A stretch of 10,638 nucleotides of DNA. Origin: JBAXAM01 sp964565935 (lineage in GTDB: Bacteria > Pseudomonadota > Gammaproteobacteria > UBA9339). Made by a program: the position numbers and the translations under genes. A model generated the notes under the pieces. It saw nothing but the letters and a program-made list of their open reading frames with translations, was not told where the DNA came from and did no database searches. Positions 1-7,110 of the stretch are shown here, piece after piece. The stretch covers positions 1 to 10,638 of the forward strand of contig CAZMGW010000044.1 of the NCBI GenBank assembly GCA_964565935.1, written 5' to 3'. Each line of letters opens with the position of its first letter. Position 1 is the stretch's first letter.

Positions 1-138
1 GAGTCCATATCATTGCGACTCGCTTCGCTCGTCTTAGGCTGGGCTGGTGAAGCCTATAGCCCCTTTGGGGCAGAATTGATTTTTTTGAATATAGGCTAGT
101 CTATTCGAGGTAGAATTTATGAACGACCTCTAGTTAAC
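1..138 (+). repeat. Right half of hairpin repeat element, with a degenerate second unit
   Basis: Gene-free stretch directly downstream of the minus-strand barrel gene. From about 36 it reads AGGCTGGGCTGGTGAAGCC, then the hairpin GCCCC-ttt-GGGGC (58-71), then AGAATTGATTTTTTT. This matches 10329-10375 closely; the hairpin bases differ but stay paired. A weaker second unit follows (about 89-121, ATATAGGCTAGT ... TCGAGGTAGAATT) and corresponds to the second unit at 10386-10430. The left half of the element is absent or replaced here by unrelated CGACTCGCTTCGCTCG. I see no open reading frame of note. It could act as a transcript end for the gene at 139-1044, but the T-run lies on the other strand for that gene. 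Confidence 0.7.
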
Positions 139-1044
139 CTATTTTCTATTAATCACTGTAGTATTGCAGCTGGCAAAATTAGCAAAGTTACGCTCGATTG
201 GATCAGACATGCGCCCCGATATCCCTAATTCTTCTTTATTTTCATTGTTGTTGTAACCACCCAATGTCAAACGCAGTCCACCCATAGCAATGTTATATCT
301 TGTCGAATCATAAGAATCACGAACCTCTAAAGTGATATGGCGAGTTATTGGATACACCAATCGCGCCTCAATACCTGTAATATTGCCGATAGTATTATTC
401 ATAGAATAACGATAACCACCCACAAATAATCGCACTCCTTGGGTCTTGGGAATAGGCAAAACTCTACCAACTTCAGCATCAAATCCGATACCAGCTTCCT
501 CATAAGCTCCAGTTGTCGTATTAGCAAGCCAATATTTCTTGCCTACAGGAATGTAGCCATTCACTCGAAGATCCCAAGCATAACCCAGTGCTTCAACACC
601 AAAACCGCCCACCCAAAAATTATGCTTTAGGGGAGAACGATTATAATCAGCCAATGCATAACCACCCAAGAGATAGGAGTTATTAAAAACCTCACGGTAT
701 CCACCACCAAATCCACCAGAATAGCCAGTTGAAGTTTTCCCCGAAGCGGTAGCTTCAAGAGCCCCATAAAAAGTACTTGCAACACCATCACCACCAAATG
801 GCAATAATACCTGACCTTGACCAAGAGCTCGTTTACCAGCAAAAGCCCCAAAAGTAGCACTAGGTTTTACATTTAAATAATTGACATCGGCTTTGACTCG
901 ATCCTGCGCAGGCAAATCCATAATTGACTTTGGAGAGTCTTCTGCGCCATTCGTATCTATCTTATAAATATTGTCTGTAGCTTGAGCAGAAGTTATAAAA
1001 AAACTGACGCTTAAAAAAATCACACCTAATAGACATTTATTCAT
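139..1044 (-). CDS. Exported beta-barrel protein, inverse-autotransporter (intimin/invasin N-terminal) type domain
   Basis: Predicted outer-membrane protein of 301 residues. Residues 1-22 are a signal peptide (MNK, hydrophobic core, cleavage likely after SAQA). The mature part is rich in glycine and alternating aromatic/polar strands. Residues 108-170 (GGGYREVFNNSYLLGGYAL, ADYN, VGGFGVEALGYAWDLRVNGY, IPVG) resemble the intimin/invasin beta-domain pattern of a glycine-rich GxGYR turn, LLGxxxxxDY, GxGxE and a closing NxYxP strand; this is family recognition by eye. Further strands run to about residue 263, followed by a polar tail. True intimins carry a large C-terminal passenger; none is present, so this is a lone barrel of the kind also found in intracellular bacteria. 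AAGGGAAGG lies just upstream of the ATG, and a promoter lies about 40 bp upstream. Divergent from the rhamnose operon. Function beyond membrane insertion is unknown; another small porin-like family remains possible. Confidence 0.72.
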   Translation of the reverse strand: MNKCLLGVIFLSVSFFITSAQATDNIYKIDTNGAEDSPKSIMDLPAQDRVKADVNYLNVKPSATFGAFAGKRALGQGQVLLPFGGDGVASTFYGALEATASGKTSTGYSGGFGGGYREVFNNSYLLGGYALADYNRSPLKHNFWVGGFGVEALGYAWDLRVNGYIPVGKKYWLANTTTGAYEEAGIGFDAEVGRVLPIPKTQGVRLFVGGYRYSMNNTIGNITGIEARLVYPITRHITLEVRDSYDSTRYNIAMGGLRLTLGGYNNNENKEELGISGRMSDPIERNFANFASCNTTVINRK

Positions 1045-1081
1045 TTTACCTTCCCTTTAAAGAAAAATATTATTTTTAAAA

Positions 1082-1109
1082 AGTCTAGTCCTTAGCGCGT
1101 GATTGTCAA
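1082..1109 (-). promoter_or_regulatory. Sigma70-like promoter for the beta-barrel gene
   Basis: Reading the minus strand, a perfect -35 TTGACA (1104-1109) is followed after 16 bp by TAGACT (1082-1087) as -10. Transcription would start near 1075, giving a leader of about 30 nt that contains the AAGGGAAGG ribosome-binding site. Called by eye from consensus. Confidence 0.6.
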
Positions 1110-1167
1110 ATTATTTTGGCTATAGCCTTATAATAAATTACAACCAATAACGCACACAAATAACCTT

Positions 1168-1195
1168 TTGTAAAAGAAGCAGAATGTACTAAAAT
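1168..1195 (+). promoter_or_regulatory. Candidate promoter for the rhamnose operon
   Basis: TTGTAA (1168-1173), 16 bp spacer, TAAAAT (1190-1195), about 33 bp before the ATG of the glycosyltransferase gene. It lies in the divergent region shared with the barrel gene. No clear Shine-Dalgarno precedes the ATG at 1229. The region is AT-rich, so a chance match is possible. Confidence 0.4.
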
Positions 1196-1228
1196 CAATA
1201 GCATCTAAAAAATAACTGGTTTTAGACA

Positions 1229-2146
1229 ATGGCAAATTTAAGAACCGCACTTATAATTCCCACTTACAACGCTGCCGGCACGCTTAGTCTGTTATTAAAT
1301 ACTATTCAACGACAAACCATTAAACCAGATCACATATTGGTTATAGACAGCTCTTCTTCCGACACAACCACTGAAATATTAAAAGCTCACAACATACCAT
1401 ACACTACCATCAAAAAGAGCGACTTCAACCATGGCACAACTCGCAAGTATGCAACCTCGCTGACCGATGCTGATGTTTATATGTTTTTAACTCAAGATGT
1501 GAGCTTCGCCAACGAACACGCTATCGAAAGCATCCTTAAAGCATTCACTGATGAGAAAGTTGGTTGTGCTTATGGTCGCCAATTGCCAAACAAAGATGCA
1601 GCGGTTTTAGTAGCGCATCAGCGTTTATTCAACTACCCCGCAACAAGCTCGATCAAAACCTATAAAGACCGTAAGCATTTGGGGATAAATGTTTGCATGA
1701 ACTCTGACAACTTCGCTGCATACAGAAAAACCGCCCTGCTTGACATTGGCGGTCTTCCAGAGAACGTTATAGTATCTGAAGATATGTATGCGGCAGCAAA
1801 AATGCTAATGCATGGGTGGAAAATCGCATACAAGTCTGATGCCTTGATCTACCACTCACATAATTATACGACCGCACAAGAGTTCAAACGTTATTTTGAT
1901 ATTGGCGTGTTTCATGCAATGAACCCTTGGATCCTTGAAACTTTTAACAGCCACATCGGTGATGGATTTAAATACTTGCAATCAGCCATAAAATATTGCA
2001 TAAATAACCGCGCATACTTTACTCTACCGAAGGTGATAATAAATGGATTGATGATGTACTTAGGATTTTTTATTGGAAGACATTACACATTAATACCAAA
2101 TTCTATTAGAAAAAAAATAAGCATGTGCGGGTTTTTTTGGAAATAA
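1229..2146 (+). CDS. Glycosyltransferase family 2, probable rhamnosyltransferase
   Basis: A 305-residue GT-A fold glycosyltransferase. The N-terminus ALIIPTYNAAGTL (7-19) and LVIDSSSSDTT (37-47) form the nucleotide-sugar binding half. TQD (88-90) sits where the metal-binding DxD is usual, and SED (183-185) supplies the likely catalytic acidic pair. DFNHGTTR (65-72) is typical of the rhamnosyltransferase branch of the family. The C-terminal third is helical with a hydrophobic stretch near 270-282, so it may attach peripherally to the inner membrane. It heads a three-gene unit with rfbC and rfbD, which make dTDP-L-rhamnose, so rhamnose transfer to O-antigen or another surface glycan is the natural inference. 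The acceptor cannot be told. Only 16 bp separate its stop from rfbC. Confidence 0.85.
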   Translation: MANLRTALIIPTYNAAGTLSLLLNTIQRQTIKPDHILVIDSSSSDTTTEILKAHNIPYTTIKKSDFNHGTTRKYATSLTDADVYMFLTQDVSFANEHAIESILKAFTDEKVGCAYGRQLPNKDAAVLVAHQRLFNYPATSSIKTYKDRKHLGINVCMNSDNFAAYRKTALLDIGGLPENVIVSEDMYAAAKMLMHGWKIAYKSDALIYHSHNYTTAQEFKRYFDIGVFHAMNPWILETFNSHIGDGFKYLQSAIKYCINNRAYFTLPKVIINGLMMYLGFFIGRHYTLIPNSIRKKISMCGFFWK

Positions 2147-2162
2147 ATAAGGTTAAAACGAT

Positions 2163-2720
2163 ATGAGGGTGACCGAGCACAAACTATCTGGGGTTAAAAT
2201 AATTGAACCAAAAATTTTTGCTGATGAACGCGGATTTTTTCTGGAGAACTTTCGAGCAGAACGTTACCACGACATTGGCATTAACCAACCTTTTATCCAA
2301 GACAGCATTTCGCGCTCTAAACAAGGAACATTACGCGGTTTACACTATCAACTCAAACACCCCCAAGCAAAGCTCCTAACGGTACTCAGGGGAGAGGTTT
2401 TCGATGTTTTTGCTGATATTCGCAAAGGATCACCAACATTCGGCAAATGGGGTTCTGTTATTTTAAGCGATACCAATCACCACCAACTCTACATTCCAGC
2501 TGGATTTGCACATGGTTTTTATGCGCTCAGCGAGTTTGTTGATTTTTATTACAAATGCACCAACTGCTATCATCCCGAAGATGAATTCGGCATTGCATGG
2601 GATGATCCAAATATTGCTATTGAGTGGCCCAAATTAGATACGCCTATATTGTTGTCGCCGAAGGATAAAAAAAACCCCCGGCTTTCAGAAATTCCAATTG
2701 AGTTTTTACCATCGATCTAA
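2163..2720 (+). CDS. rfbC: dTDP-4-dehydrorhamnose 3,5-epimerase RmlC
   Basis: Cytoplasmic enzyme that epimerises C3 and C5 of dTDP-4-keto-6-deoxy-glucose, the third step of dTDP-L-rhamnose synthesis. At 185 residues it has the usual length. Visible family motifs are ADERGFFLENF (20-30), GTLRGLHYQ (55-63) with the catalytic His61, IPAGFAHGFYALSE (111-124), YYKCTNCYHPEDE (129-141) with the active-site Tyr130, WDDP (146-149), and LSPKD (164-168), whose Asp168 pairs with His61. It starts with ATG 16 bp after the glycosyltransferase stop, with a modest AAGG upstream. Its product is the substrate of the next gene. The genes for the first two steps (rfbA, rfbB) are not in this window and must be elsewhere. 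Confidence 0.96.
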   Translation: MRVTEHKLSGVKIIEPKIFADERGFFLENFRAERYHDIGINQPFIQDSISRSKQGTLRGLHYQLKHPQAKLLTVLRGEVFDVFADIRKGSPTFGKWGSVILSDTNHHQLYIPAGFAHGFYALSEFVDFYYKCTNCYHPEDEFGIAWDDPNIAIEWPKLDTPILLSPKDKKNPRLSEIPIEFLPSI

Positions 2721-2741
2721 AATAGTTTTAATGGTTCTATC

Positions 2742-3620
2742 ATGAACATATTACTTTTTGGCAACAAAGGACAAGTTGGTCAAGAAATTGAACAGCTTGC
2801 AAAAACTAAAAATATCAAAACCACTGGTTTTGATATTGATAGCGTTGATATCACAAACATTGATCAAGTTGAATCCGTGTTTAAACAAAACCCAGACGCC
2901 AATCTTGTCATTAATTCTGCCGCTTACACTAACGTCGACCGCGCCGAAGACGAGCCTGAAAAATCCTATCAAGTTAATTGCACTGGCGCGCAGAATTTAG
3001 CTACGCTTTGCCGGCAATACAATTTGCCGCTGCTGCATCTCTCCACTGATTATGTGTTTTCTGGAGAAAAAATTAGCCCCTACACCGAAATTGATACAAC
3101 TGGACCTTTAGGGGTTTATGGAAAAAGTAAGTTAGCCGGCGATCAAGCTATCGAGAACACTTGGCAAAAACACGTTATTTTGCGCGTGAGCTGGGTTTTT
3201 GGCCAATATGGAAATAATTTTGTTAAAACCATTTTACGCCTTGCACAAGAACGCGATGTTTTAAATATTGTTGGTGATCAATTCGGCTGCCCCACAGCTG
3301 CAGCTGATATTGCCAGAGTGTTATTAGAAATTGCTGAAAAAATTTCTCTGGGCCAAGAAAAATGGGGGGTTTATAATTATTGCAACTCCCCCGCCACCAC
3401 GTGGTACGAATTTGCACTAAAAATTATCGAACTTGGACGCAATAAATTCCCACTAAAAGCAAAACAAATAAACAAAATAACTACCGCAGAGTTCCCAACC
3501 AAAGCCAAGCGCCCCAAAAACTCTGAACTTCTGGTCGAAAAAATTAACCAAGACTATGGAATATCAAGAAAAGGCTGGGCTGTTTATTTGGCGGAAGCAA
3601 TTAGTAATATTATTAATTAG
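2742..3620 (+). CDS. rfbD: dTDP-4-dehydrorhamnose reductase RmlD
   Basis: Final enzyme of dTDP-L-rhamnose synthesis; reduces the C4 keto group with NAD(P)H. It is an extended short-chain dehydrogenase of 292 residues, full length for the family. Residues 7-13 (GNKGQVG) are the dinucleotide-binding glycine motif, STDYVFSG (101-108) carries the catalytic Ser/Thr, and YGKSK (126-130) is the catalytic Tyr-Lys pair. NSAAYTNVDRAEDE (58-71) is also typical. It begins 21 bp after the rfbC stop with a weak ribosome-binding site, so it is probably co-transcribed and perhaps translationally coupled. It is the last gene of the unit; a short hairpin follows at 3635-3650. Confidence 0.96.
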   Translation: MNILLFGNKGQVGQEIEQLAKTKNIKTTGFDIDSVDITNIDQVESVFKQNPDANLVINSAAYTNVDRAEDEPEKSYQVNCTGAQNLATLCRQYNLPLLHLSTDYVFSGEKISPYTEIDTTGPLGVYGKSKLAGDQAIENTWQKHVILRVSWVFGQYGNNFVKTILRLAQERDVLNIVGDQFGCPTAAADIARVLLEIAEKISLGQEKWGVYNYCNSPATTWYEFALKIIELGRNKFPLKAKQINKITTAEFPTKAKRPKNSELLVEKINQDYGISRKGWAVYLAEAISNIIN

Positions 3621-3634
3621 TAAACTAGCAGATA

Positions 3635-3650
3635 AGCACAGCGATGTGCT
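3635..3650 (+). terminator. Small hairpin between convergent rfbD and glk
   Basis: AGCACA-gcga-TGTGCT is a perfect 6-bp stem with a 4-nt loop, 14 bp after rfbD and 41 bp beyond the glk stop. The T-tails on both sides are poor (GTTT on the plus strand), so termination is plausible from position only. Confidence 0.35.
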
Positions 3651-3654
3651 GTTT

Positions 3655-3702
3655 CATCAGGGCTACCTTAGATTTTAGATGGGCCAAAACTTATGGATTT
3701 GG
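3655..3702 (+). repeat. Direct repeat copy 1, overlapping the 3' end of glk
   Basis: Two blocks recur beyond the other end of glk. Block 3655-3670 matches 4862-4877 with two differences. Block 3672-3702 matches 4919-4949 with three differences. At the far copy the blocks are separated by about 40 extra bases. The repeat includes the glk stop codon and its last codons, so it either provided the end of the gene or was copied from it. Confidence 0.75.
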
Positions 3703-4710
3703 GATTGCAATAGATCCAGCGCGCACCGCAGCACCCTGCAAACCAACATCCTCATATAAAACGACATGCAGCGGTATCTCTTTAAGCAACCCGGACATTC
3801 TGCCCTTATCGCAAAAAGCATCCAAAAAACCTCCCTGCTTGATCTGTGCTAATAACTTCGGCGCAACACCACCGACAATATAAAGTCCGCCATAGGGCAA
3901 AGTTGTAAGCGCCAAATTACCCGCCGCCGCGCCATAAATACGAATAAACATATCAAGTGCTCGCATTGCCATAACATCTTGGTGCTTAATCGCACACTCA
4001 GTAATAGCCGCAGCAACATCAATATTCTTGTTACCATCAACCAAAGATCGCAACTCCAAGTTCTCTTCTTCGCCAAAAATCTTATTGTCACGCACAAAAT
4101 TATAAATATTTACCACCCCCTGGCCCGAAAGAACTCGCTCAAATGAAACCCGATGATGCTTTTTACGCAAGTATTTTAATAATTCTAATTGAGTGGCGTC
4201 AGTTGGGGCAAAATCAATGTGCCCCCCTTCAGTCGAGTGCACAAAATACCCTTCCGGACAATTGGTCATAAAACCAACTCCCAAACCAGTCCCAGCACCA
4301 ATATAAGCTTTAACAGCGCTTTCTCGCGGCTTGCCGACCTGTAGCGTACATAAATCTTGCGGCTGCAAAACCTCAAGACCATAACCGATTGCCGTAAAAT
4401 CATTAATCAACTCAACATTGTCTATTTTTAACTTATTCCTAATCTCGTCGGCGCTAATTACCCATGGTAGATTGGTGACATTAACTTTGTCGTTAATAAC
4501 CGGGCCCGCGACCCCAAAACAAATGCTGACAACACGATTTACATTCACTTTAGTTTCAACTAAAAAAACAGCGATAATATCGAGAAAACTAGAGTGATCG
4601 TGATTATTATAATGAGCACTTGCGACAACCTTCATTTTATTGGCCGAAGCAATCTCGGTCAATTGCATGCGAGCATGGGTTCCACCAATGTCTCCTGAAA
4701 GGACGATCAT
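3691..4710 (-). CDS. glk: Glucokinase, proteobacterial Glk type
   Basis: Cytoplasmic ATP-dependent phosphorylation of glucose to glucose-6-phosphate. The 339 residues slightly exceed E. coli Glk (321). Residues 6-14 (GDIGGTHAR) are the phosphate-1 loop, LINDFTAIGYGL (101-112) carries the catalytic Asp104, IGAGTGLGVGF (137-147) is the phosphate-2 region, STEGGHIDFAP (159-169) the sugar-binding EGGH, and SGQGV (195-199) and IVGGV near the C-terminus are the adenosine-site elements. The start is set by TGGAG 6-8 bp before the ATG. The protein ends in AGSIAIPNP, and this tail plus the stop lies inside a repeated sequence that recurs upstream of the gene, which may explain the extra length. It stands alone, convergent with rfbD. 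It could feed glucose-6-phosphate towards nucleotide-sugar synthesis, but nothing in the sequence links it to the operon. Confidence 0.93.
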   Translation of the reverse strand: MIVLSGDIGGTHARMQLTEIASANKMKVVASAHYNNHDHSSFLDIIAVFLVETKVNVNRVVSICFGVAGPVINDKVNVTNLPWVISADEIRNKLKIDNVELINDFTAIGYGLEVLQPQDLCTLQVGKPRESAVKAYIGAGTGLGVGFMTNCPEGYFVHSTEGGHIDFAPTDATQLELLKYLRKKHHRVSFERVLSGQGVVNIYNFVRDNKIFGEEENLELRSLVDGNKNIDVAAAITECAIKHQDVMAMRALDMFIRIYGAAAGNLALTTLPYGGLYIVGGVAPKLLAQIKQGGFLDAFCDKGRMSGLLKEIPLHVVLYEDVGLQGAAVRAGSIAIPNP

Positions 4711-4777
4711 AAAAAATCTCCATCAATCTTTAGTCGGGTAATTTTACATCAAAAGCAGTGTTGCGACACCTGGGTTA

Positions 4778-4834
4778 TTTTTATTTCGCTCCTGCGGAGC
4801 TTAGGATTGTCGGGGACACCTTGTTCCCAGCCCT
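4778..4834 (+). repeat. Left half of the hairpin repeat element
   Basis: TTTTTATTTCGCTCC-tgc-GGAGC, then TTAGGATT and, after a divergent middle, TTCCCAGCCCT. The same string with a few changes is at 10250-10307. It lies 68 bp upstream of the glk ATG, so it could also affect glk expression. The right half of the element is missing here. Confidence 0.72.
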
Positions 4835-4861
4835 AAACCAATGCAACGGCACCCGAGATGA

Positions 4862-4949
4862 CATCAGGGTTACCTCATTAAAATTTAGATGTATTTTTTG
4901 TCCCAAAGTAAAATTTAAATTTTGGATAGGTCAAAACTTATGGATTTGG
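4862..4949 (+). repeat. Direct repeat copy 2 (duplicate of the glk 3' end)
   Basis: Counterpart of 3655-3702 on the other side of glk, split into 4862-4877 and 4919-4949 by about 40 AT-rich bases. Read on the minus strand it again codes AIPTPNP-stop, close to the AIPNP-stop of glk. The rest of a glucokinase is not recognisable next to it. Confidence 0.72.
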
Positions 4950-5063
4950 CGTTGGAATGGCCGCTTTTACATGCGATCCACTACCTATGTTTCAGATGGA
5001 GAATTAGAAGTATACAGCAATGCAAAAGCGGCTGTTCCAAAAGCAAAAAATCCATAAGTTTTG
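4932..5063. repeat. Long imperfect palindrome at the mnmG 3' end
   Basis: A perfect 16-bp pair, CAAAACTTATGGATTT (4932-4947) and its reverse complement (5048-5063), extends inward as an imperfect match of about 45 bp per arm that includes CCGCTTTT / AAAAGCGG. The centre of roughly 45 bp is unpaired. It begins 10 bp past the mnmG stop. Its left arm overlaps the duplicate of the glk 3' end. Both arms, read outward, end in asparagine-proline-stop. With the half element at 4778-4834 it accounts for most of the 363-bp gene-free stretch 4711-5073; I see no convincing gene there. Confidence 0.8.
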
Positions 5064-5073
5064 CCAACGCAGA

Positions 5074-6936
5074 TTATCGATTTTTCTTCAGATAAACCAA
5101 CAAAACGGAAATCGCAGCCGGGGTAACCCCAGAAATTCTGGATGCTTGGCCAATGGTAACCGGATGCTGTTTTTTCAGCTTTTGCCGCACCTCGTTTGAC
5201 AAGTTTTTAATTAAATCATAATCAAAGTCTGGAGGGATTTTGGTTTCTTCATTCCTGCCGTAACGCTCAATTTCAAGCAACTGCCTTTCAATATAGCCAT
5301 GATACTTCATTTGGATTTCTATTTGCTCAAAAACCTCAGGAATAACATCTGCAGTAATAAAACCATGCTCCACCATTTTCATATAATTTAACTCTGGCCG
5401 GCGCAATAACTCTAGAACTCGATATTCACGCTCGCATTGCTGTTGAGTAAGTGCACTAAACACTTCCCCTGCCGGCGTATTTGGTCGAATCCAAATATCG
5501 CGCAACCTGCTTTTTTCATTCTCAATTGCATTTCGTTTAGCGGAAAAAATTTTAAAGCGATTCTCATCAACACAACCCAAGCGGTACCCTATTTCGGTCA
5601 AACGCAGATCAGCATTGTCCTCCCGAAGTAACAAACGATATTCCGCTCGACTGGTGAACATCCGATAAGGCTCAGTGGTACCGCGCGTTAACAAATCATC
5701 GACCATCACTCCAATATAAGCCTCACTCCGTCGCGGATACCATGGCTCTTTACCATGAACCTGCAGAGCAGCATTGATCCCCGCAAGCAGCCCTTGTGCT
5801 GCCGCCTCTTCATAACCAGTAGTCCCGTTGATCTGCCCAGCAAAAAATAAACCATCAACTGCTTTGGTTTCAAGCGTCGGCTTTAAATCCCGCGGATCAA
5901 AAAAATCGTACTCAATCGCATAACCCGGCCGGAGCAACTCTGCATTTTCCAAACCTTCAATACTGCGCACCAATTCTATCTGCACGTCAAATGGCAAGCT
6001 CGTCGAAATGCCATTGGGATAAATTTCATTCGTAGCCAGGCCTTCGGGTTCAAGAAAAATCTGGTGCGAAGTGCGATCAGCAAAACGGTGAATTTTATCT
6101 TCAATTGAGGGGCAATAGCGTGGGCCATTACCCTCAATGATGCCGGTAAAAAGCGGCGAACGATCCAAGCCTTGACGAATAATTTCGTGAGAGCGCTCAT
6201 TGGTGCGTGCAATAAAACAACTCATTTGGCGCGGATGCTCACTCGCATTACCCAAAAATGAAAATACTGGCAACGGCTCATCGCTCTTTTGTTCAATTAA
6301 TTGGCTGTAATCGATTGTATTTCCTGCTAGGCGCGGCGGAGTTCCAGTTTTAAGCCTGCTGGTATTTAAGCCAAGGGACCGCAAAAACTCAGCCAAAGAA
6401 ACTGACGCCGGATCACCAGCGCGTCCGCCTGGAAAGCTATTCAAACCAATATGAATTTTGCCGTTTAAAAAGGTACCAACTGCTAGAATAACGATTTGAG
6501 CTCTAAATTTTAAATCAAGATTAGTAACAACACCTTCGATCCGATTTTGATTTATAATTAATTTATCGACAGTTTGCTGCAAGATTGAAAGGTTCGGCTG
6601 AGTTTCAAGAAAGTGTCGGGCGTTTTGCTTATATAAAATGCGATCAGCTTGAGCGCGTGTAGCACGAACTGCTGGGCCTTTACTCGCATTCAAAGTACGG
6701 AATTGAATGCCAGATCGATCAATCACGCGTGCCATGAGACCGCCAAGCGCATCGACTTCTTTAACCAGATGGCCTTTGCCGATACCGCCAATAGAAGGGT
6801 TGCATGACATCTCGCCAATGGTAGCGATATTGTGTGTAAGCATTAACGTCTTCGCGCCCATACGAGCGCAAACATAGGCGGCTTCAATACCGGCATGCCC
6901 ACCGCCAACAACGATGATGTCAAAACTGTTTTGCAT
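5074..6936 (-). CDS. mnmG: tRNA uridine-5-carboxymethylaminomethyl(34) synthesis enzyme MnmG
   Basis: FAD-dependent enzyme that acts with MnmE (GTPase) to install cmnm5/nm5 on the wobble uridine of certain tRNAs; cytoplasmic. At 620 residues it is close to E. coli MnmG (629). GGGHAG (11-16) is the FAD-binding glycine loop, GEMSCNPSIGGIGKGH (41-56) contains the conserved Cys45, RYCPSIEDK (273-281) contains the catalytic Cys275, FAGQINGTTGYEEAAAQGL (about 366-384) is the FAD-contacting signature, and the C-terminal helical MnmE/tRNA-binding part ends in ISGVTPAAISVLLVYLKK. An in-frame TAG lies three codons before the ATG, so the start is firm although the ribosome-binding site is weak. It stands alone here; the mnmE and rsmG neighbours common in other genomes are not next to it. 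The stop codon is 10 bp from a long palindrome. Confidence 0.98.
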   Translation of the reverse strand: MQNSFDIIVVGGGHAGIEAAYVCARMGAKTLMLTHNIATIGEMSCNPSIGGIGKGHLVKEVDALGGLMARVIDRSGIQFRTLNASKGPAVRATRAQADRILYKQNARHFLETQPNLSILQQTVDKLIINQNRIEGVVTNLDLKFRAQIVILAVGTFLNGKIHIGLNSFPGGRAGDPASVSLAEFLRSLGLNTSRLKTGTPPRLAGNTIDYSQLIEQKSDEPLPVFSFLGNASEHPRQMSCFIARTNERSHEIIRQGLDRSPLFTGIIEGNGPRYCPSIEDKIHRFADRTSHQIFLEPEGLATNEIYPNGISTSLPFDVQIELVRSIEGLENAELLRPGYAIEYDFFDPRDLKPTLETKAVDGLFFAGQINGTTGYEEAAAQGLLAGINAALQVHGKEPWYPRRSEAYIGVMVDDLLTRGTTEPYRMFTSRAEYRLLLREDNADLRLTEIGYRLGCVDENRFKIFSAKRNAIENEKSRLRDIWIRPNTPAGEVFSALTQQQCEREYRVLELLRRPELNYMKMVEHGFITADVIPEVFEQIEIQMKYHGYIERQLLEIERYGRNEETKIPPDFDYDLIKNLSNEVRQKLKKQHPVTIGQASRISGVTPAAISVLLVYLKKNR

Positions 6937-6988
6937 GATGATCTATTTTGTGATTTTCTGGGTTCTCTTGCAAGACCGTTACAATCAA

Positions 6989-7021
6989 ATTTTATTTCCC
7001 CCTAACGGGGCTGGGTATTAG
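6989..7021 (+). repeat. Degenerate short copy of the left hairpin motif
   Basis: TTTTATTTC is followed by CCCC-taac-GGGG and CTGGGTATT. It aligns with TTTTATTTC, CTCC-ttc-GGAG and CTAGGATT at 10251-10281. The first nine bases are identical and the stem is paired with different bases. It lies in the leader region of mnmG, between its ATG and the terminator of the upstream gene. Short and AT/GC-skewed, so chance cannot be excluded. Confidence 0.4.
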
Positions 7022-7027
7022 AAGCAG

Positions 7028-7068
7028 TTAAAAAAAACCCCACGGCCAGCAACCTAGCCATGGGGTTT
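7028..7068 (-). terminator. Rho-independent terminator of the 202-residue protein gene
   Basis: On the minus strand AAACCCCATGGC, a short loop, and GGCCGTGGGG are followed directly by TTTTTTT. A stem of 8 or more base pairs with a 7-T tail, 43 bp beyond the stop at 7111. This is the cleanest terminator in the window and separates that gene from mnmG. Confidence 0.88.
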
Positions 7069-7110
7069 GTTGTAAGATAAAACTCTTTTAGCTATACATA
7101 TAAATGTTTT

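Noticed and set aside
3649..4955. glk flanked by direct repeats as an insertion-sequence or composite transposon
   Set aside because: No transposase, no terminal inverted repeats around the unit and no target-site duplication seen. The repeat overlaps the coding end, which fits duplication better.
4758..5057. Plus-strand 99-codon open frame between glk and mnmG
   Set aside because: It runs through the half hairpin element and the palindrome, has no ribosome-binding site or family resemblance, and its composition is not protein-like (runs of Arg, Cys and Trp). Its end is explained by the palindrome arm.
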